DNA of 64,000 bases from Flammeovirgaceae bacterium UBA2338. GTDB lineage: Bacteria > Bacteroidota > Bacteroidia > Cytophagales > Cyclobacteriaceae. Positions 18,421 to 26,888 of the stretch are shown here, in pieces (position 1 is the first letter of the stretch; every line of letters begins with the position of its first letter). The position numbers were made by a program, and so were the translations under genes. Location: contig DDUM01000011.1 in the NCBI GenBank assembly GCA_002344795.1, forward strand, positions 1 to 64,000. Direction: 5' to 3'. A model generated the notes under the pieces. The model searched no databases. It saw only the letters and a list, made by a program, of their open reading frames with translations, and was not told where the DNA came from.

Positions 18421-19011
18421 GTGAGACTTAAAGAATCCTTTTACCAACGATTAAGAGTAGACAGCATTGCAAAAGACTTGCTAGGCAAGGTGTTGGTGAG
18501 CAGTTTTAACAATTCGTTAACAAGCGGAATTATTGTGGAAACGGAAGCTTATTCTTATAAGGAAAGGGGATGTCATGCTTATAACAATTTGCGTACAACA
18601 CGTACTGAAACCTTGTTCGGAGAGGGAGGGATCATGTACGTGTATTTGTGTTATGGCATTCACAACATGTTTAATGTGGTGACAAACAGAAAGAACAAAG
18701 CCGAAGCAGTTTTGATTCGTGCACTCGAACCTTTGCGAGGTAAGGAATTAATGATGAAGCGCACATCGGCCAGGGATGTTCACCGAATAACGTCTGGTCC
18801 GGGCAAGTTAACGAAGGCATTAGGTATTGGTAGAGCAATGGATGGAGAAAAGCTCACGGGGAACGAAATTTGGATAGAAGATCCCGGTACAAAAATTGCC
18901 AGAAACAAGATTGTAGTGACAAATAGAATCGGGATAGATTATGCTGGTGAAGATGCCTTGCTGCCATGGCGGTTCTATTTGAAGGACAATCCATGGATAA
19001 GTAGGCCTTAA
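18421..19011 (+). CDS. 3-methyladenine DNA glycosylase, AAG/MPG family
   Basis: This enzyme excises alkylated purines such as 3-methyladenine from DNA in base excision repair (EC 3.2.2.21). The family signature with the catalytic glutamate is seen as IVETEAYS, followed by GCHAYNN, GGIMYVYLCYGIH and RITSGPGKLTKALGI, all classical AAG motifs. I choose GTG at 18421 as start, giving 196 residues. An upstream ATG at 18277 in the same frame would run back through the DUF2911 gene and add a segment with no family similarity. The 72 nt between the divergent genes must contain both promoters. Confidence 0.9.
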   Translation: MRLKESFYQRLRVDSIAKDLLGKVLVSSFNNSLTSGIIVETEAYSYKERGCHAYNNLRTTRTETLFGEGGIMYVYLCYGIHNMFNVVTNRKNKAEAVLIRALEPLRGKELMMKRTSARDVHRITSGPGKLTKALGIGRAMDGEKLTGNEIWIEDPGTKIARNKIVVTNRIGIDYAGEDALLPWRFYLKDNPWISRP

Positions 19012-19023
19012 GGGGGATTTAAC

Positions 19024-19031
19024 TATTTTTG
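19024..19031 (+). promoter_or_regulatory. -7 promoter element next to start codon of PD40-OmpA gene
   Basis: TATTTTTG matches TAnnTTTG and lies 5 nt ahead of the ATG at 19037, which would give a nearly leaderless mRNA. The -33 element is poor, so confidence is moderate. Confidence 0.4.
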
Positions 19032-19036
19032 CGCTA

Positions 19037-20623
19037 ATGAAGTATTTTTTGTTTTTGAGTTTTGCGTTAATGATCTCTGTGTTGACTGAAGGTCAGCAGA
19101 TTACAAATAAATCATTTGTCAATGTCAATTCACCTTTAGATGAGCAGGGCCCGGTGCTTAGCCCGGATGGCAAAACGCTTTATTTTACCATTGCCAGTCA
19201 CCCGCAAAATGTCGGTGGCAAAAGAGACAAAGGAGATATATGGCAGTCCGTGTTGATTGGAGACGAATGGTCGGCACCTATCCATGCAGGTGCTGTTTTG
19301 AACAACAAAGAATACAATGCAGTAGGTGGTTTTTCATCAGAGGGTTCCCAGATGTTCCTTCTTGGCCATTACAATTCACAGGGCGATGTTAAATCACAGG
19401 GAATATCCGTTTCAAGAAAAACGGGTGCGGGATGGTCTGCGCCACAAAATATTTCCATTCCCTACTTTCTCAATAAAAATGAAACCATTTCAGGCCATAT
19501 CAACAAAACTGGAAATGTATTTGTTTTTGCTGGTGAAGGATATACCACGTTGGGTGTAGAAGACATTTATGTTTCTGTGAAAAATGCATCTGGTAATTGG
19601 AGTGAACCCAAGAACCTTGGCCGAAATATCAATACCTCTTTTCAAGAATGGAGCCCGTGGCTAAGTGAAGATACCCGTTACTTGTATTTTGCTTCGAATG
19701 GAAGACAAGGCTACGGAAGTTTTGATATTTATTATTCGCAGCGTCTGGATGATACCTGGGCAAAATGGTCGGCACCAATCAATATGGGAGCAGGTGTTAA
19801 TTCTGAAGGCAGGGAGTTGTTTTATATTCCTTTTCCCAAACAAGAAATAGCGCTTTACACTTCCACATTGAATAGCGATGGGTATGGTGATATCAAAATG
19901 TATCGCCCCCCCAAGGAAGCACTCGATTCTTTAATGAAAAAAATGGAAGAACTTCCACCTGATACGGTAGTTAAGTTGGTGGAGATCGTTAGAGAAAAAC
20001 CAATTACCAGCGATGAGAAATTAGTACGGGTTTGGGGAACAATAACCAATGCCAGTACCGATGCTCCAATCGCAGCCAATGTCAACTTTCATTCCGATTC
20101 TGATTTTCAGGTAGTAGCAGGGGCTGATGGAGTCTTTTCGATTAGTGTTCCTTCAGTGGATGAATATAGCATTAAGGTAGAAGCTCCGGGGTTTCTTGGC
20201 AGCTTCGAAAAATTGGATATCCGTACTTTTGAAATGAAGGAGCTAGAGATGAATTTCAAGTTGCAGCCCGTAGCGATTGGGGCAACAGTAAATCTAAAGA
20301 GTGTTCTCTTTCAACAAAGCACAGCCAACCTGTTAGACGAATCGTATGACGAATTAAACATGGTGGTTGATTTCTTGAAGTCAAATCCTACAGTTGAAAT
20401 TGAATTGGCAGGTCATACGGACAATCGTGGATTATCAGCACACAACGTGCGCCTGTCCAGAGAACGAGTGGACAAGGTAAAGGAGTACCTCACCAGTAAA
20501 GGGATAGAAGGAAAAAGAATTACGGGTAAAGGATATGGAGGCATCAAGCCCATTGCCGATAATGATGCTGAAGTTACCCGCAGACTCAACAGGAGAGTAG
20601 AGTTTACAATTATAAAGAACTGA
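19037..20623 (+). CDS. PD40 / OmpA-family outer-membrane protein
   Basis: A 528-residue protein with a signal peptide (residues ~1-20). Residues ~30-300 contain PD40 (TolB-like beta-propeller) blades, seen as repeated S-x-DG-x-x-LYF motifs. Residues ~325-410 form a carboxypeptidase-regulatory-like beta domain (VWGTITNASTDAPI). Residues ~410-528 are an OmpA C-terminal domain that binds peptidoglycan, with the AGHTDNRG motif and an RRVEFTI ending. This architecture is common in Bacteroidota and is often linked to T9SS and cell-envelope anchoring (PorE-like proteins). It is monocistronic and converges with a gamma-glutamyltransferase gene across a hairpin. Confidence 0.9.
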   Translation: MKYFLFLSFALMISVLTEGQQITNKSFVNVNSPLDEQGPVLSPDGKTLYFTIASHPQNVGGKRDKGDIWQSVLIGDEWSAPIHAGAVLNNKEYNAVGGFSSEGSQMFLLGHYNSQGDVKSQGISVSRKTGAGWSAPQNISIPYFLNKNETISGHINKTGNVFVFAGEGYTTLGVEDIYVSVKNASGNWSEPKNLGRNINTSFQEWSPWLSEDTRYLYFASNGRQGYGSFDIYYSQRLDDTWAKWSAPINMGAGVNSEGRELFYIPFPKQEIALYTSTLNSDGYGDIKMYRPPKEALDSLMKKMEELPPDTVVKLVEIVREKPITSDEKLVRVWGTITNASTDAPIAANVNFHSDSDFQVVAGADGVFSISVPSVDEYSIKVEAPGFLGSFEKLDIRTFEMKELEMNFKLQPVAIGATVNLKSVLFQQSTANLLDESYDELNMVVDFLKSNPTVEIELAGHTDNRGLSAHNVRLSRERVDKVKEYLTSKGIEGKRITGKGYGGIKPIADNDAEVTRRLNRRVEFTIIKN

Positions 20624-20625
20624 TT

Positions 20626-20664
20626 CTAGATTCTAGATACTTGGCTCTAGCATCCAGAATCTAG
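20626..20664. terminator. Hairpin between convergent genes
   Basis: CTAGATTCT (20626-20634) pairs with AGAATCTAG (20656-20664) around a 21-nt loop. It sits exactly between the stop codons of the PD40-OmpA gene and the gamma-glutamyltransferase gene. It is a candidate bidirectional terminator, though without a T-tract. Confidence 0.35.
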
Positions 20665-20666
20665 GA

Positions 20667-22355
20667 TTAATACCCCACGGCCGTATCGTCCCCTCTCGGA
20701 TCAGCACCACCCTCCAATCTGCCATCAGGAAGTACAAGGATAGCGTCTACCCGTCCAATGCTTCCTCGCAAGCGAAATTTGTGCCCCATCTTCACCAACT
20801 GTAAACTGTCTTCTTCAGTAAAGGCACCTTGTTCATTAGAAACCACATCAGGTAACCACTGACTGTGAAAACGTTTTGCATTTACGGCTTCCTGCATTCC
20901 CATTTTATGGTCGATCACGTCAACAATGATTTGAAATACTGAAGTGATAATAGTGGTTCCGCCAGGTGTACCTACCACCATTAATATTTTCCCATCTTTC
21001 TCTACGATGGTTGGCGTCATAGAGCTCAGCATGCGTTTCCCTGGTTCTATTTTATTGGCCTCGCCACCAATGGCACCATACATATTGGGTACACCTGGCT
21101 TAGCGCTAAAGTCATCCATTTCATTATTTAATAAAAAACCAGAACCGCCTACTATTACTCTTGATCCATAACCCCCGTTTAAGGTTGTAGTTACAGACAC
21201 AGCATTACCGTCTTTATCAACAATAGATAGGTGTGTGGTTTGTTCAGATTCTGTCATGGCAATAGCTCCCTCTTTCACTGCGCTGCTTGGCGTGACTGCT
21301 TCTGGATTATAGCTTTCCATTCTATTGTCGGTATACGATTGTTCAATAAGAGATGTAACGGGTACATCGAAAAAGTCAGGATCTCCAAGATAGAAAGCCC
21401 TGTCTGCATAAGCTCTTCTTTCAGCCTCTACCATTAGGTGTGCACTTTTTGCAGAATTCCATCCCCATTCGCTGATAGTGTAGGGAGAAACTGAATTGAG
21501 TAGTTGTATTAATGCTACACCGCCACTGGATGGGGGAGGCATTGAAATGATTTTATGGCCGCGGTACTCACTGGTAAGTGGCGTTCTCCAAATGGCTTGA
21601 TAACCCTTCAAGTCATTAAGCGATATCAATCCATTTCCTCTTTCCATTTCGGCTACAATGTTTTCAGCAGTGGCTCCTTCATAAAAGCCAGCTCTTCCGT
21701 TATCACGGATTAACTCTAAAGTATGTCCAAGATCCTTATTCCAAATGGAGTCACCTGCCACCCATTTCTCTTTCAAAAACTGATCAGGAGCTACAGTACT
21801 GTACTTTTTAAAAGATTCAGCGGCATAGTTAAGTCCATCGGCCTCCATTTCTGTAAGCGTAAAACCTTTATTGGCCAGATCAATAGCAGGTTGCACTAAT
21901 TCCTTCCAATCCAACTTACCATATTTTTTATGGGATGCTTCCAGACCTGCCACCGTTCCGGGTATTCCACTTGCCAAATGACCTGCAGTACTTAATTCAG
22001 AAATAGCTTCTCCATTTTCACCGATATACATATTTGTCGTTGCCTTTTCAGGTGCCGCTTCTCTGTAATCCAGTGCATCCACCGAACCATCTTTAAATCT
22101 GGCCACCATAAAACCACCCCCACCAATGTTTCCGGCACTGGGGTGAACCACGGCCAGTGCAAACTGAACGGCTATGGCTGCGTCTACTGCGTTGCCACCT
22201 TTCTGTAAAATAGACAGGCCCGCCTGTGAGGCCAGGGGATGTGCCGATACTACCATAGCATTATCGGTTGTTAATCCAACTACGGGTGTTTTAACTTCTT
22301 TTGTTTGACAAGAAACTAATACAGTTGCCAATAGCAGGGTAAAGATGCGGTTCAT
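20667..22355 (-). CDS. ggt: Gamma-glutamyltransferase, lipoprotein form
   Basis: A 562-residue Ntn-hydrolase that cleaves or transfers the gamma-glutamyl group of glutathione and related peptides. It has a lipoprotein signal with cysteine 16 (LVSC). The autocleavage and nucleophile threonine is T373 in QTTHLSIVD. The glutamate-binding arginine is present in [10 protein letters not shown], and the oxyanion-hole GG is present in GTPGGTTI. The protein therefore has all key residues. Auto-processing would yield large (1-372) and small (373-562) subunits in the periplasm. The start codons of this gene and the divergent TetR gene are 28 nt apart, so the regulator could act here; this is inference. 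A second, atypical paralogue lies at 51.6-53.2 kb. Confidence 0.93.
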   Translation of the reverse strand: MNRIFTLLLATVLVSCQTKEVKTPVVGLTTDNAMVVSAHPLASQAGLSILQKGGNAVDAAIAVQFALAVVHPSAGNIGGGGFMVARFKDGSVDALDYREAAPEKATTNMYIGENGEAISELSTAGHLASGIPGTVAGLEASHKKYGKLDWKELVQPAIDLANKGFTLTEMEADGLNYAAESFKKYSTVAPDQFLKEKWVAGDSIWNKDLGHTLELIRDNGRAGFYEGATAENIVAEMERGNGLISLNDLKGYQAIWRTPLTSEYRGHKIISMPPPSSGGVALIQLLNSVSPYTISEWGWNSAKSAHLMVEAERRAYADRAFYLGDPDFFDVPVTSLIEQSYTDNRMESYNPEAVTPSSAVKEGAIAMTESEQTTHLSIVDKDGNAVSVTTTLNGGYGSRVIVGGSGFLLNNEMDDFSAKPGVPNMYGAIGGEANKIEPGKRMLSSMTPTIVEKDGKILMVVGTPGGTTIITSVFQIIVDVIDHKMGMQEAVNAKRFHSQWLPDVVSNEQGAFTEEDSLQLVKMGHKFRLRGSIGRVDAILVLPDGRLEGGADPRGDDTAVGY

Positions 22356-22383
22356 AGAAATGGGTTTTGGTTTCTGCCGATAA

Positions 22384-23037
22384 ATGTATTACTTCAACAC
22401 TAACAAAACTATGAGTTTAAGGAAAGAAAAAGCCGCTCGTCTAAAGTTGTCCGTTCTCGAGCATACACTCAAACTAATTGGCAAAAAGTCATTTGATTCC
22501 ATCTTTGTGGATGAAATATGTGCTAAAACTAAAATTAGTAAAGTAACCTTGTTTAAATATTTCCCTCAAAAGGAGGATATCCTGTTATACTATTTCAGAG
22601 TGTGGTGCTTACACAGGGCAGTTGACTTGAACGAAAAGCCGAAAGAGGGAATGGCTGGAATTACTTACCTCTTTGACAAACTGAGCGAGGAGTGTGAATC
22701 TCATCCGGGTATGATATTGAGTCTGTTCGGATATCTGGCAGATTTGAGAAGACCGCCAAAACCTTTTCCCGTAAAGCTGGAAGAGAGGCAATTACTTTAT
22801 CCCAACAAAGAAAATATTTCCAGTATTGACATACAATCGGTGGATCAGATGTTTGAAAAATTCACACTAGAAGCTATTTTCAAAAAGGAGATTACCAAAA
22901 CAACATCTACCAAAGATATTACTAATTTGTTTACTACTGTTTTCTATGGGTCAGTATTAACAGCTCACGTTCTGCAAATGAGCAATTTGAAATTTTTCTT
23001 TAGAAAAAACGTGGAATTGATAGCTAAAGGATTTTGA
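22384..23037 (+). CDS. TetR/AcrR family transcriptional regulator
   Basis: A 217-residue regulator. The N-terminal helix-turn-helix is recognised from the family pattern: ILE-like helix ([21 protein letters not shown]) followed by [21 protein letters not shown], matching the TetR recognition helix ending in YFPxKEDI. The ligand domain (~70-217) is not specific enough to name a ligand. The ATG at 22411 (MSLRKEK) is an alternative start that fits the family better and leaves a longer intergenic region toward the divergent gamma-glutamyltransferase gene. Confidence 0.88.
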   Translation: MYYFNTNKTMSLRKEKAARLKLSVLEHTLKLIGKKSFDSIFVDEICAKTKISKVTLFKYFPQKEDILLYYFRVWCLHRAVDLNEKPKEGMAGITYLFDKLSEECESHPGMILSLFGYLADLRRPPKPFPVKLEERQLLYPNKENISSIDIQSVDQMFEKFTLEAIFKKEITKTTSTKDITNLFTTVFYGSVLTAHVLQMSNLKFFFRKNVELIAKGF

Positions 23038-23038
23038 G

Positions 23039-23242
23039 TTAACCCTTCATTCTTACAGTCTTGGTGCCCTGTTTTTCGAACCATCGGATGCGTAACCGAC
23101 CTACTTGTATTTTCTTATGCCATTTGTGATCCTTATACCAGGTGTGATGGATACGTGGTTTCTTTACTTTTACCGTACGGTAATTGTGCCGGCTGCAGGC
23201 AGCCAGGAAAAGAACAAATACCACTGTAAGTAGAAGTCTCAT
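23039..23242 (-). CDS. Small basic lipoprotein
   Basis: A 67-residue product from ATG at 23242. It has a lipoprotein signal peptide with LAAC (cysteine 16) and a mature part of about 50 residues that is very rich in Lys, Arg, His and Trp. A GTG at 23254 would add four residues before the signal and is less likely. The stop is 1 nt from the convergent TetR stop. Function unknown; the strongly basic mature region suggests contact with an acidic surface polymer. Confidence 0.6.
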   Translation of the reverse strand: MRLLLTVVFVLFLAACSRHNYRTVKVKKPRIHHTWYKDHKWHKKIQVGRLRIRWFEKQGTKTVRMKG

Positions 23243-23372
23243 TGTTAGAATCACCTAAAGTATTACAATATTTCTATCAGTAGAAGTCTGCACCTTAAAT
23301 CAACGAGACTTTTAGGCATTACATGCATTTTAAGAAATCATTTAAATATCAAAACGATTTCTGAATCGATAT

Positions 23373-23403
23373 TTTGGATAGAATGAGGCAACTCCTATCT
23401 TTG
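23373..23403 (+). promoter_or_regulatory. Consensus promoter of the tRNA-Asp region
   Basis: TTTG at 23373-23376, a 19-nt spacer and TATCTTTG at 23396-23403 match the Bacteroidota primary sigma consensus exactly. Predicted RNA start is near 23408, upstream of the first tRNA-like unit at 23430. It should transcribe all three units as one precursor. Confidence 0.75.
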
Positions 23404-23429
23404 CGCACCGATTTAGGTCGGTAGAGTTT

Positions 23430-23518
23430 GGTCTGGTAGTTCAGCTGTTTAGAATGTCCCGCTTGTGGCGGGAAGGTCGCGGAAACCCGCGAAGTCAGCT
23501 AAATTGCAAAAAAGTATT
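23430..23518 (+). pseudogene. Degenerate tRNA-Asp-derived unit 1 (89 bp)
   Basis: The first ~26 nt equal the 5' part of the downstream tRNA-Asp, including the acceptor strand GGTCTGG and D-arm, with one change in the D-loop. The anticodon stem is CCCGC/GCGGG in place of CCTGC/GCAGG, that is with a compensated pair change, but the loop is only 5 nt (TTGTG) and carries no usable anticodon. The T-arm is replaced by a CGCGG/CCGCG hairpin and the 3' acceptor strand CCAGACC is absent. It cannot be a normal tRNA. AGCTG near the D-arm could pair with CAGCT at the far end, enclosing both hairpins. Confidence 0.75.
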
Positions 23519-23604
23519 GGTCTGGTAGTTCAGCTGTTTAGAATGTCCCGCTTGTGGCGGGAAGGTCGCGGAAACCGCGAAGTCAGCTAAATTACAAAAG
23601 TATT
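23519..23604 (+). pseudogene. Degenerate tRNA-Asp-derived unit 2 (86 bp)
   Basis: This is a near-identical tandem copy of the preceding unit. It differs by loss of one C in the second hairpin loop, two fewer A in the A-tract and one G-to-A change. Both hairpin stems are unaffected by these differences. It ends in TATT directly before the intact tRNA-Asp, as unit 1 ends before unit 2, so the repeat boundary coincides with the tRNA 5' end. Confidence 0.75.
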
Positions 23605-23678
23605 GGTCTGGTAGTTCAGCTGGTTAGAATGCCTGCCTGTCACGCAGGAGGTCGCGGGTTCGAGTCCCGTCCAGACCG
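23605..23678 (+). tRNA. tRNA-Asp (anticodon GTC)
   Basis: A complete 74-nt cloverleaf: acceptor GGTCTGG/CCAGACC with discriminator G, D-arm with AGTTCAGCTGGTTAGAAT, anticodon stem CCTGC/GCAGG with loop CTGTCAC giving anticodon GTC, and T-arm CGGGTTCGAGTCCCG. The CCA end is not encoded and must be added by CCA-adding enzyme. It is the third unit of a tandem set, the first two of which are degenerate. Confidence 0.97.
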
Positions 23679-23679
23679 C

Positions 23680-23716
23680 AAAAGCTTTGATTTTGAAAGA
23701 AATCAGAGCTTTTTTG
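23680..23716 (+). terminator. Rho-independent terminator after tRNA-Asp
   Basis: AAAAGCTTTGATTT (23680-23693) pairs with AAATCAGAGCTTTT, with one G-T pair, followed by a run of T. It starts 2 nt after the tRNA end. Confidence 0.75.
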
Positions 23717-23760
23717 TTTTAAGGGCATTGTTATAAACATGTCCAATCCATTAATCCTGC

Positions 23761-23768
23761 TATTTTTG
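23761..23768 (+). promoter_or_regulatory. -7 promoter element of accA
   Basis: TATTTTTG matches TAnnTTTG and is 17 nt before the accA ATG. The -33 element is weak. Confidence 0.4.
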
Positions 23769-23785
23769 CATTAACGTTAGCTACT

Positions 23786-24733
23786 ATGGAACTGGATTTT
23801 GAAAAGCCCATCGCTGAATTAGAGGCGAAACTCGAAGACATGAAGGAATTAGCCAAAGACAGTGATAAAGATGTGCATTCTGCCATCAGTGCACTGGAGA
23901 AGAAGATAAAGGCGCTCAAAAAAGAAACCTTCGAAAATCTTACCGGATGGCAACGCGTGCAGTTATCACGCCATCCCGATAGACCCTACACATTAGATTA
24001 CATCTACGAGATGACGTCTGATTTCATCGAATTGTATGGAGACAGAAACGTGGCAGACGACAAAGCCATGGTCGGTGGGCTTGGCACTATCGATGGACAG
24101 ACCTTTATGATCATTGGTCAGCAAAAAGGAAGAAATACGAAACAGCGTCAGTATCGAAACTTTGGGATGGCCAATCCTGAAGGATACCGCAAGGCACTTC
24201 GACTGATGAAGATCGCTGAAAAATTCAACAAGCCCATTATCACTTTAATTGATACTCCAGGAGCTTTTCCCGGGTTAGAGGCTGAAGAACGTGGACAGGG
24301 AGAGGCGATTGCTCGCAACCTGAAAGAAATGTTTATGCTGAAAGTACCTATTATTTGTATTGTCATAGGCGAGGGTGCCTCTGGTGGTGCATTGGGTATC
24401 GCCATTGGAGACAGGGTATTGATGTTGGAAAACTCATGGTACTCCGTAATTTCTCCGGAAAACTGCTCTACCATACTTTGGAGAAGCTGGGATTATAAAG
24501 AACAAGCGGCTGAAGTACTGAAACTCACCGGTAAGGATATGCTGGCCAATAAATTGATCGATGGTATCATCAATGAACCTCTCGGGGGTGCGCATAAAGA
24601 CCTGCAGTGGATGGCGAATGAAGTAAAAAGTGTAATTATGAAAAACTTTAAGGAGTTGGATAAGTTAACTCCTCAGGATAGAATTTCTCAAAGAATTGAT
24701 AAGTTCAATGCCATGGGAGTGGTAAAAGAATAG
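23786..24733 (+). CDS. accA: Acetyl-CoA carboxylase carboxyltransferase subunit alpha
   Basis: AccA with AccD transfers carboxyl from biotin to acetyl-CoA to make malonyl-CoA, the first step of fatty acid synthesis, in the cytoplasm. The 315-residue length is normal. The N-terminal helical region (~1-60) is followed by the crotonase-like carboxyltransferase core with [23 protein letters not shown], the [10 protein letters not shown] and [11 protein letters not shown] motifs that form the acyl-CoA oxyanion environment, and a C-terminal helical tail. The accD, accB and accC genes are not in the window. The gene has its own promoter after the tRNA terminator. Confidence 0.97.
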   Translation: MELDFEKPIAELEAKLEDMKELAKDSDKDVHSAISALEKKIKALKKETFENLTGWQRVQLSRHPDRPYTLDYIYEMTSDFIELYGDRNVADDKAMVGGLGTIDGQTFMIIGQQKGRNTKQRQYRNFGMANPEGYRKALRLMKIAEKFNKPIITLIDTPGAFPGLEAEERGQGEAIARNLKEMFMLKVPIICIVIGEGASGGALGIAIGDRVLMLENSWYSVISPENCSTILWRSWDYKEQAAEVLKLTGKDMLANKLIDGIINEPLGGAHKDLQWMANEVKSVIMKNFKELDKLTPQDRISQRIDKFNAMGVVKE

Positions 24734-24773
24734 ACCCAAACATAAAGCTTATGTTTAAGCTTGAATCAATAGG

Positions 24774-25247
24774 ATGAAACACCGAATGAGCATTCGATTT
24801 GGATTCCTTTTCCCCTGGACATTTCGTTTTATTGGCATCATTCTTATTTTGGCTGCAACCATCACAGTTACTGAAATTGGATGGTTTGCAATTCTTGTCT
24901 TTATTCCAGGAATATTTTTGAGCTTGGCCAGTGAAGGCTTTGAGATTGATACTATGAGAAAGTGCTATAGAGAGTACTATTCTTTTATATTTTTAAAAAT
25001 GGGGAAGTACCAGCCCTACCAATCTATTGAAAAATTGTTTGTGAATAGGTCTCAAGAAAGTCAACGAATTTATTCAGCTCACACGAACAAGTCATCCATT
25101 TTTACGAATGAAGTTTTTAATGCCTACCTGAAATTCTCATCCGGTGAAAAAATCTTATTGCGTAAAGGAAAGAAAAAAGAGAAATTGATTGCTCAAATGA
25201 ACTTGATAAGTCAATCATTACAAACTCAGGTGATGGATAACACATAA
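24774..25247 (+). CDS. Hypothetical membrane protein with two N-terminal helices
   Basis: A 157-residue protein. Two closely spaced hydrophobic helices (about residues 12-32 and 36-56) are followed by a ~95-residue hydrophilic region with alternating strands and a lysine-rich segment (LLRKGKKKEKLI). The layout resembles small bacterial PH-like membrane proteins (two helices, then a beta-rich cytoplasmic domain), but I cannot assign a family. It follows accA by 40 nt and may be cotranscribed. Confidence 0.6.
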   Translation: MKHRMSIRFGFLFPWTFRFIGIILILAATITVTEIGWFAILVFIPGIFLSLASEGFEIDTMRKCYREYYSFIFLKMGKYQPYQSIEKLFVNRSQESQRIYSAHTNKSSIFTNEVFNAYLKFSSGEKILLRKGKKKEKLIAQMNLISQSLQTQVMDNT

Positions 25248-25287
25248 AAGATTGAATGAGGATTTTTAAACTCTAATTGATGATATT

Positions 25288-26127
25288 GTGAATTTACATG
25301 TAATCAATACAGGCTTTTTTAAGTTAGACGGTGGTGCCATGTTTGGCGTAGTTCCTAAGTCACTTTGGCAAAGAACCAACCCTGCGGATGAAAGAAATCT
25401 ATGTAACTGGGCCATGCGCTGTTTACTCATTGAGGATGGTAATCAATTGATTTTGATCGATAATGGAATAGGAGATAAACAGGATGAAAAATTTTTGAGT
25501 CATTACTATTTGCATGGAGAGGATACGTTGGCAAGCTCACTCAAGAGGTCAGGCTTTTCAAATGATGATGTTACAGACATGTTTCTCACCCATCTTCATT
25601 TTGATCATTGTGGTGGGGGTGTGGTCAGAAAGGGAGAGGGTTTTCAACTTGCCTTTGAGAAAGCCAACTATTGGTCGAATAATGACCATTGGAAGTGGGC
25701 AACGGTGCCCAATGATAGAGAAAAGGCTAGTTTTCTAAAGGAAAACATTATTCCAATGGAAGAAAGTGGTCACCTTAAATTTGTGGATAAATCTGCTCCC
25801 TCACCATTTGCTTCCTTTGATATCGACTATGTGTCTGGTCATACGGACAAAATGATGATCCCAAAAATTAAGTACAAGGACAAAGTGATTTGCTATATGG
25901 CAGACCTACTGCCTTCTGTAGGGCATATTCCATTGCCTTATGTGATGGGTTATGATACACGTCCTTTAATTACATTGGAGGAAAAGAGAACTTTTCTGAA
26001 CGAAGCGGCCGATAAGGGTTATATTCTGTTCCTTGAGCATGATCCTGAAAACGAATGTTGCACGGTGAAGCACACTGAAAAAGGGGTAAGGCTTGATAAA
26101 ACGTTCGCATTGAAGGAGATTTTATGA
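25288..26127 (+). CDS. MBL-fold metallo-hydrolase
   Basis: A 279-residue soluble enzyme of the metallo-beta-lactamase fold. The di-metal motif HLHFDH is at residues 102-107, a further metal aspartate/histidine pair is seen near VSGHTDKM (~195) and in the LEHDPE segment near the C-terminus. The family includes lactonases and other hydrolases; this sequence shows no residue set that fixes the substrate. Start is GTG at 25288. Its stop overlaps the patatin start by 4 nt (ATGA), so the two are translationally coupled. Confidence 0.85.
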   Translation: MNLHVINTGFFKLDGGAMFGVVPKSLWQRTNPADERNLCNWAMRCLLIEDGNQLILIDNGIGDKQDEKFLSHYYLHGEDTLASSLKRSGFSNDDVTDMFLTHLHFDHCGGGVVRKGEGFQLAFEKANYWSNNDHWKWATVPNDREKASFLKENIIPMEESGHLKFVDKSAPSPFASFDIDYVSGHTDKMMIPKIKYKDKVICYMADLLPSVGHIPLPYVMGYDTRPLITLEEKRTFLNEAADKGYILFLEHDPENECCTVKHTEKGVRLDKTFALKEIL

Positions 26128-26888
26128 AAATAGGATTGGCATTGTCCGGAGGCGGAGCCAGGGGAATTGCGCACATTGGAGTTTTAAAAGCCCTGGACGA
26201 GATGGGGATAAAAATCTCTGTACTCTCAGGCACATCGGCCGGATCATTGGTTGGGGCGTTATATGCATCGGGCTCTTCTCCAGATGATATATTCGACATC
26301 GTTAAGAATTTATCTATATACAGATCAGTCAGACCAGCATGGGCATGGAGTGGACTGCTCACCATGGATGGACTGAGAGAATTATTAATCAACTCATTGC
26401 CAGAGAATAGATTTGATGCTCTTAAGATTCCTTTATTTATTGCAGCCACTGACATCAGAAAAGGCGAAATAAAATATTTTAGTGAAGGAGAGCTCATTCC
26501 TGCAATAGTTGCTAGTTGCTCAGTCCCAGCAGTTTTTAATCCGGTGAATTACAACGGAGGATTATTTGTAGACGGTGGCCTTTGTGATAATTTGCCCAGT
26601 AGAGCGATTGTAGAATTATGTGACTTTGTGATAGGCTCACATTGCAACCCTATCAGTAATAATTTTGATCCTAAAAACCTGAAAGTTGTTGTGGAAAGAA
26701 GTTTGTTAATGGCCATCAATGGCAACACAAAACAAAGTAAGTCCATTTGCGATGTGGTAATAGAACCAGTTAAACTTGATCAGTTTAGTAGTTTTGATAT
26801 TGCGAAGGCAAAGGAAATTTTTGATATTGGTTATCATTTTACAATTGAGAATTTCACCCCAGCGGACTTTCAAAAACAAACAGTATGA
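26124..26888 (+). CDS. Patatin-like phospholipase
   Basis: A 254-residue serine lipid hydrolase with the patatin Ser-Asp dyad: oxyanion loop GGGARG (9-14), nucleophile elbow GTSAG with Ser38, and the DGG motif with Asp150. There is no signal peptide, so it is probably cytoplasmic or membrane-associated and acts on phospholipid or another acyl ester. It overlaps the upstream MBL gene and the downstream urocanate hydratase gene by 4 nt each, an unusually tight arrangement that suggests coupled synthesis. Length is typical of the RssA-like group. Confidence 0.9.
   Translation: MKIGLALSGGGARGIAHIGVLKALDEMGIKISVLSGTSAGSLVGALYASGSSPDDIFDIVKNLSIYRSVRPAWAWSGLLTMDGLRELLINSLPENRFDALKIPLFIAATDIRKGEIKYFSEGELIPAIVASCSVPAVFNPVNYNGGLFVDGGLCDNLPSRAIVELCDFVIGSHCNPISNNFDPKNLKVVVERSLLMAINGNTKQSKSICDVVIEPVKLDQFSSFDIAKAKEIFDIGYHFTIENFTPADFQKQTV

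Noticed and set aside
23430..23604. Two functional additional tRNA genes
   Set aside because: Both units lack a seven-base anticodon loop, a normal T-arm and the 3' acceptor strand.
23430..23678. Integrase attachment site with duplicated tRNA ends
   Set aside because: Element integration duplicates the 3' part of a tRNA; here the 5' part is copied, and no integrase gene is near.
23554..23736. A 60-residue frame across the tRNA-Asp
   Set aside because: It is a translation of the tRNA and its terminator (the familiar VVQLVRMPACHAGGRGFESRP-type artefact).
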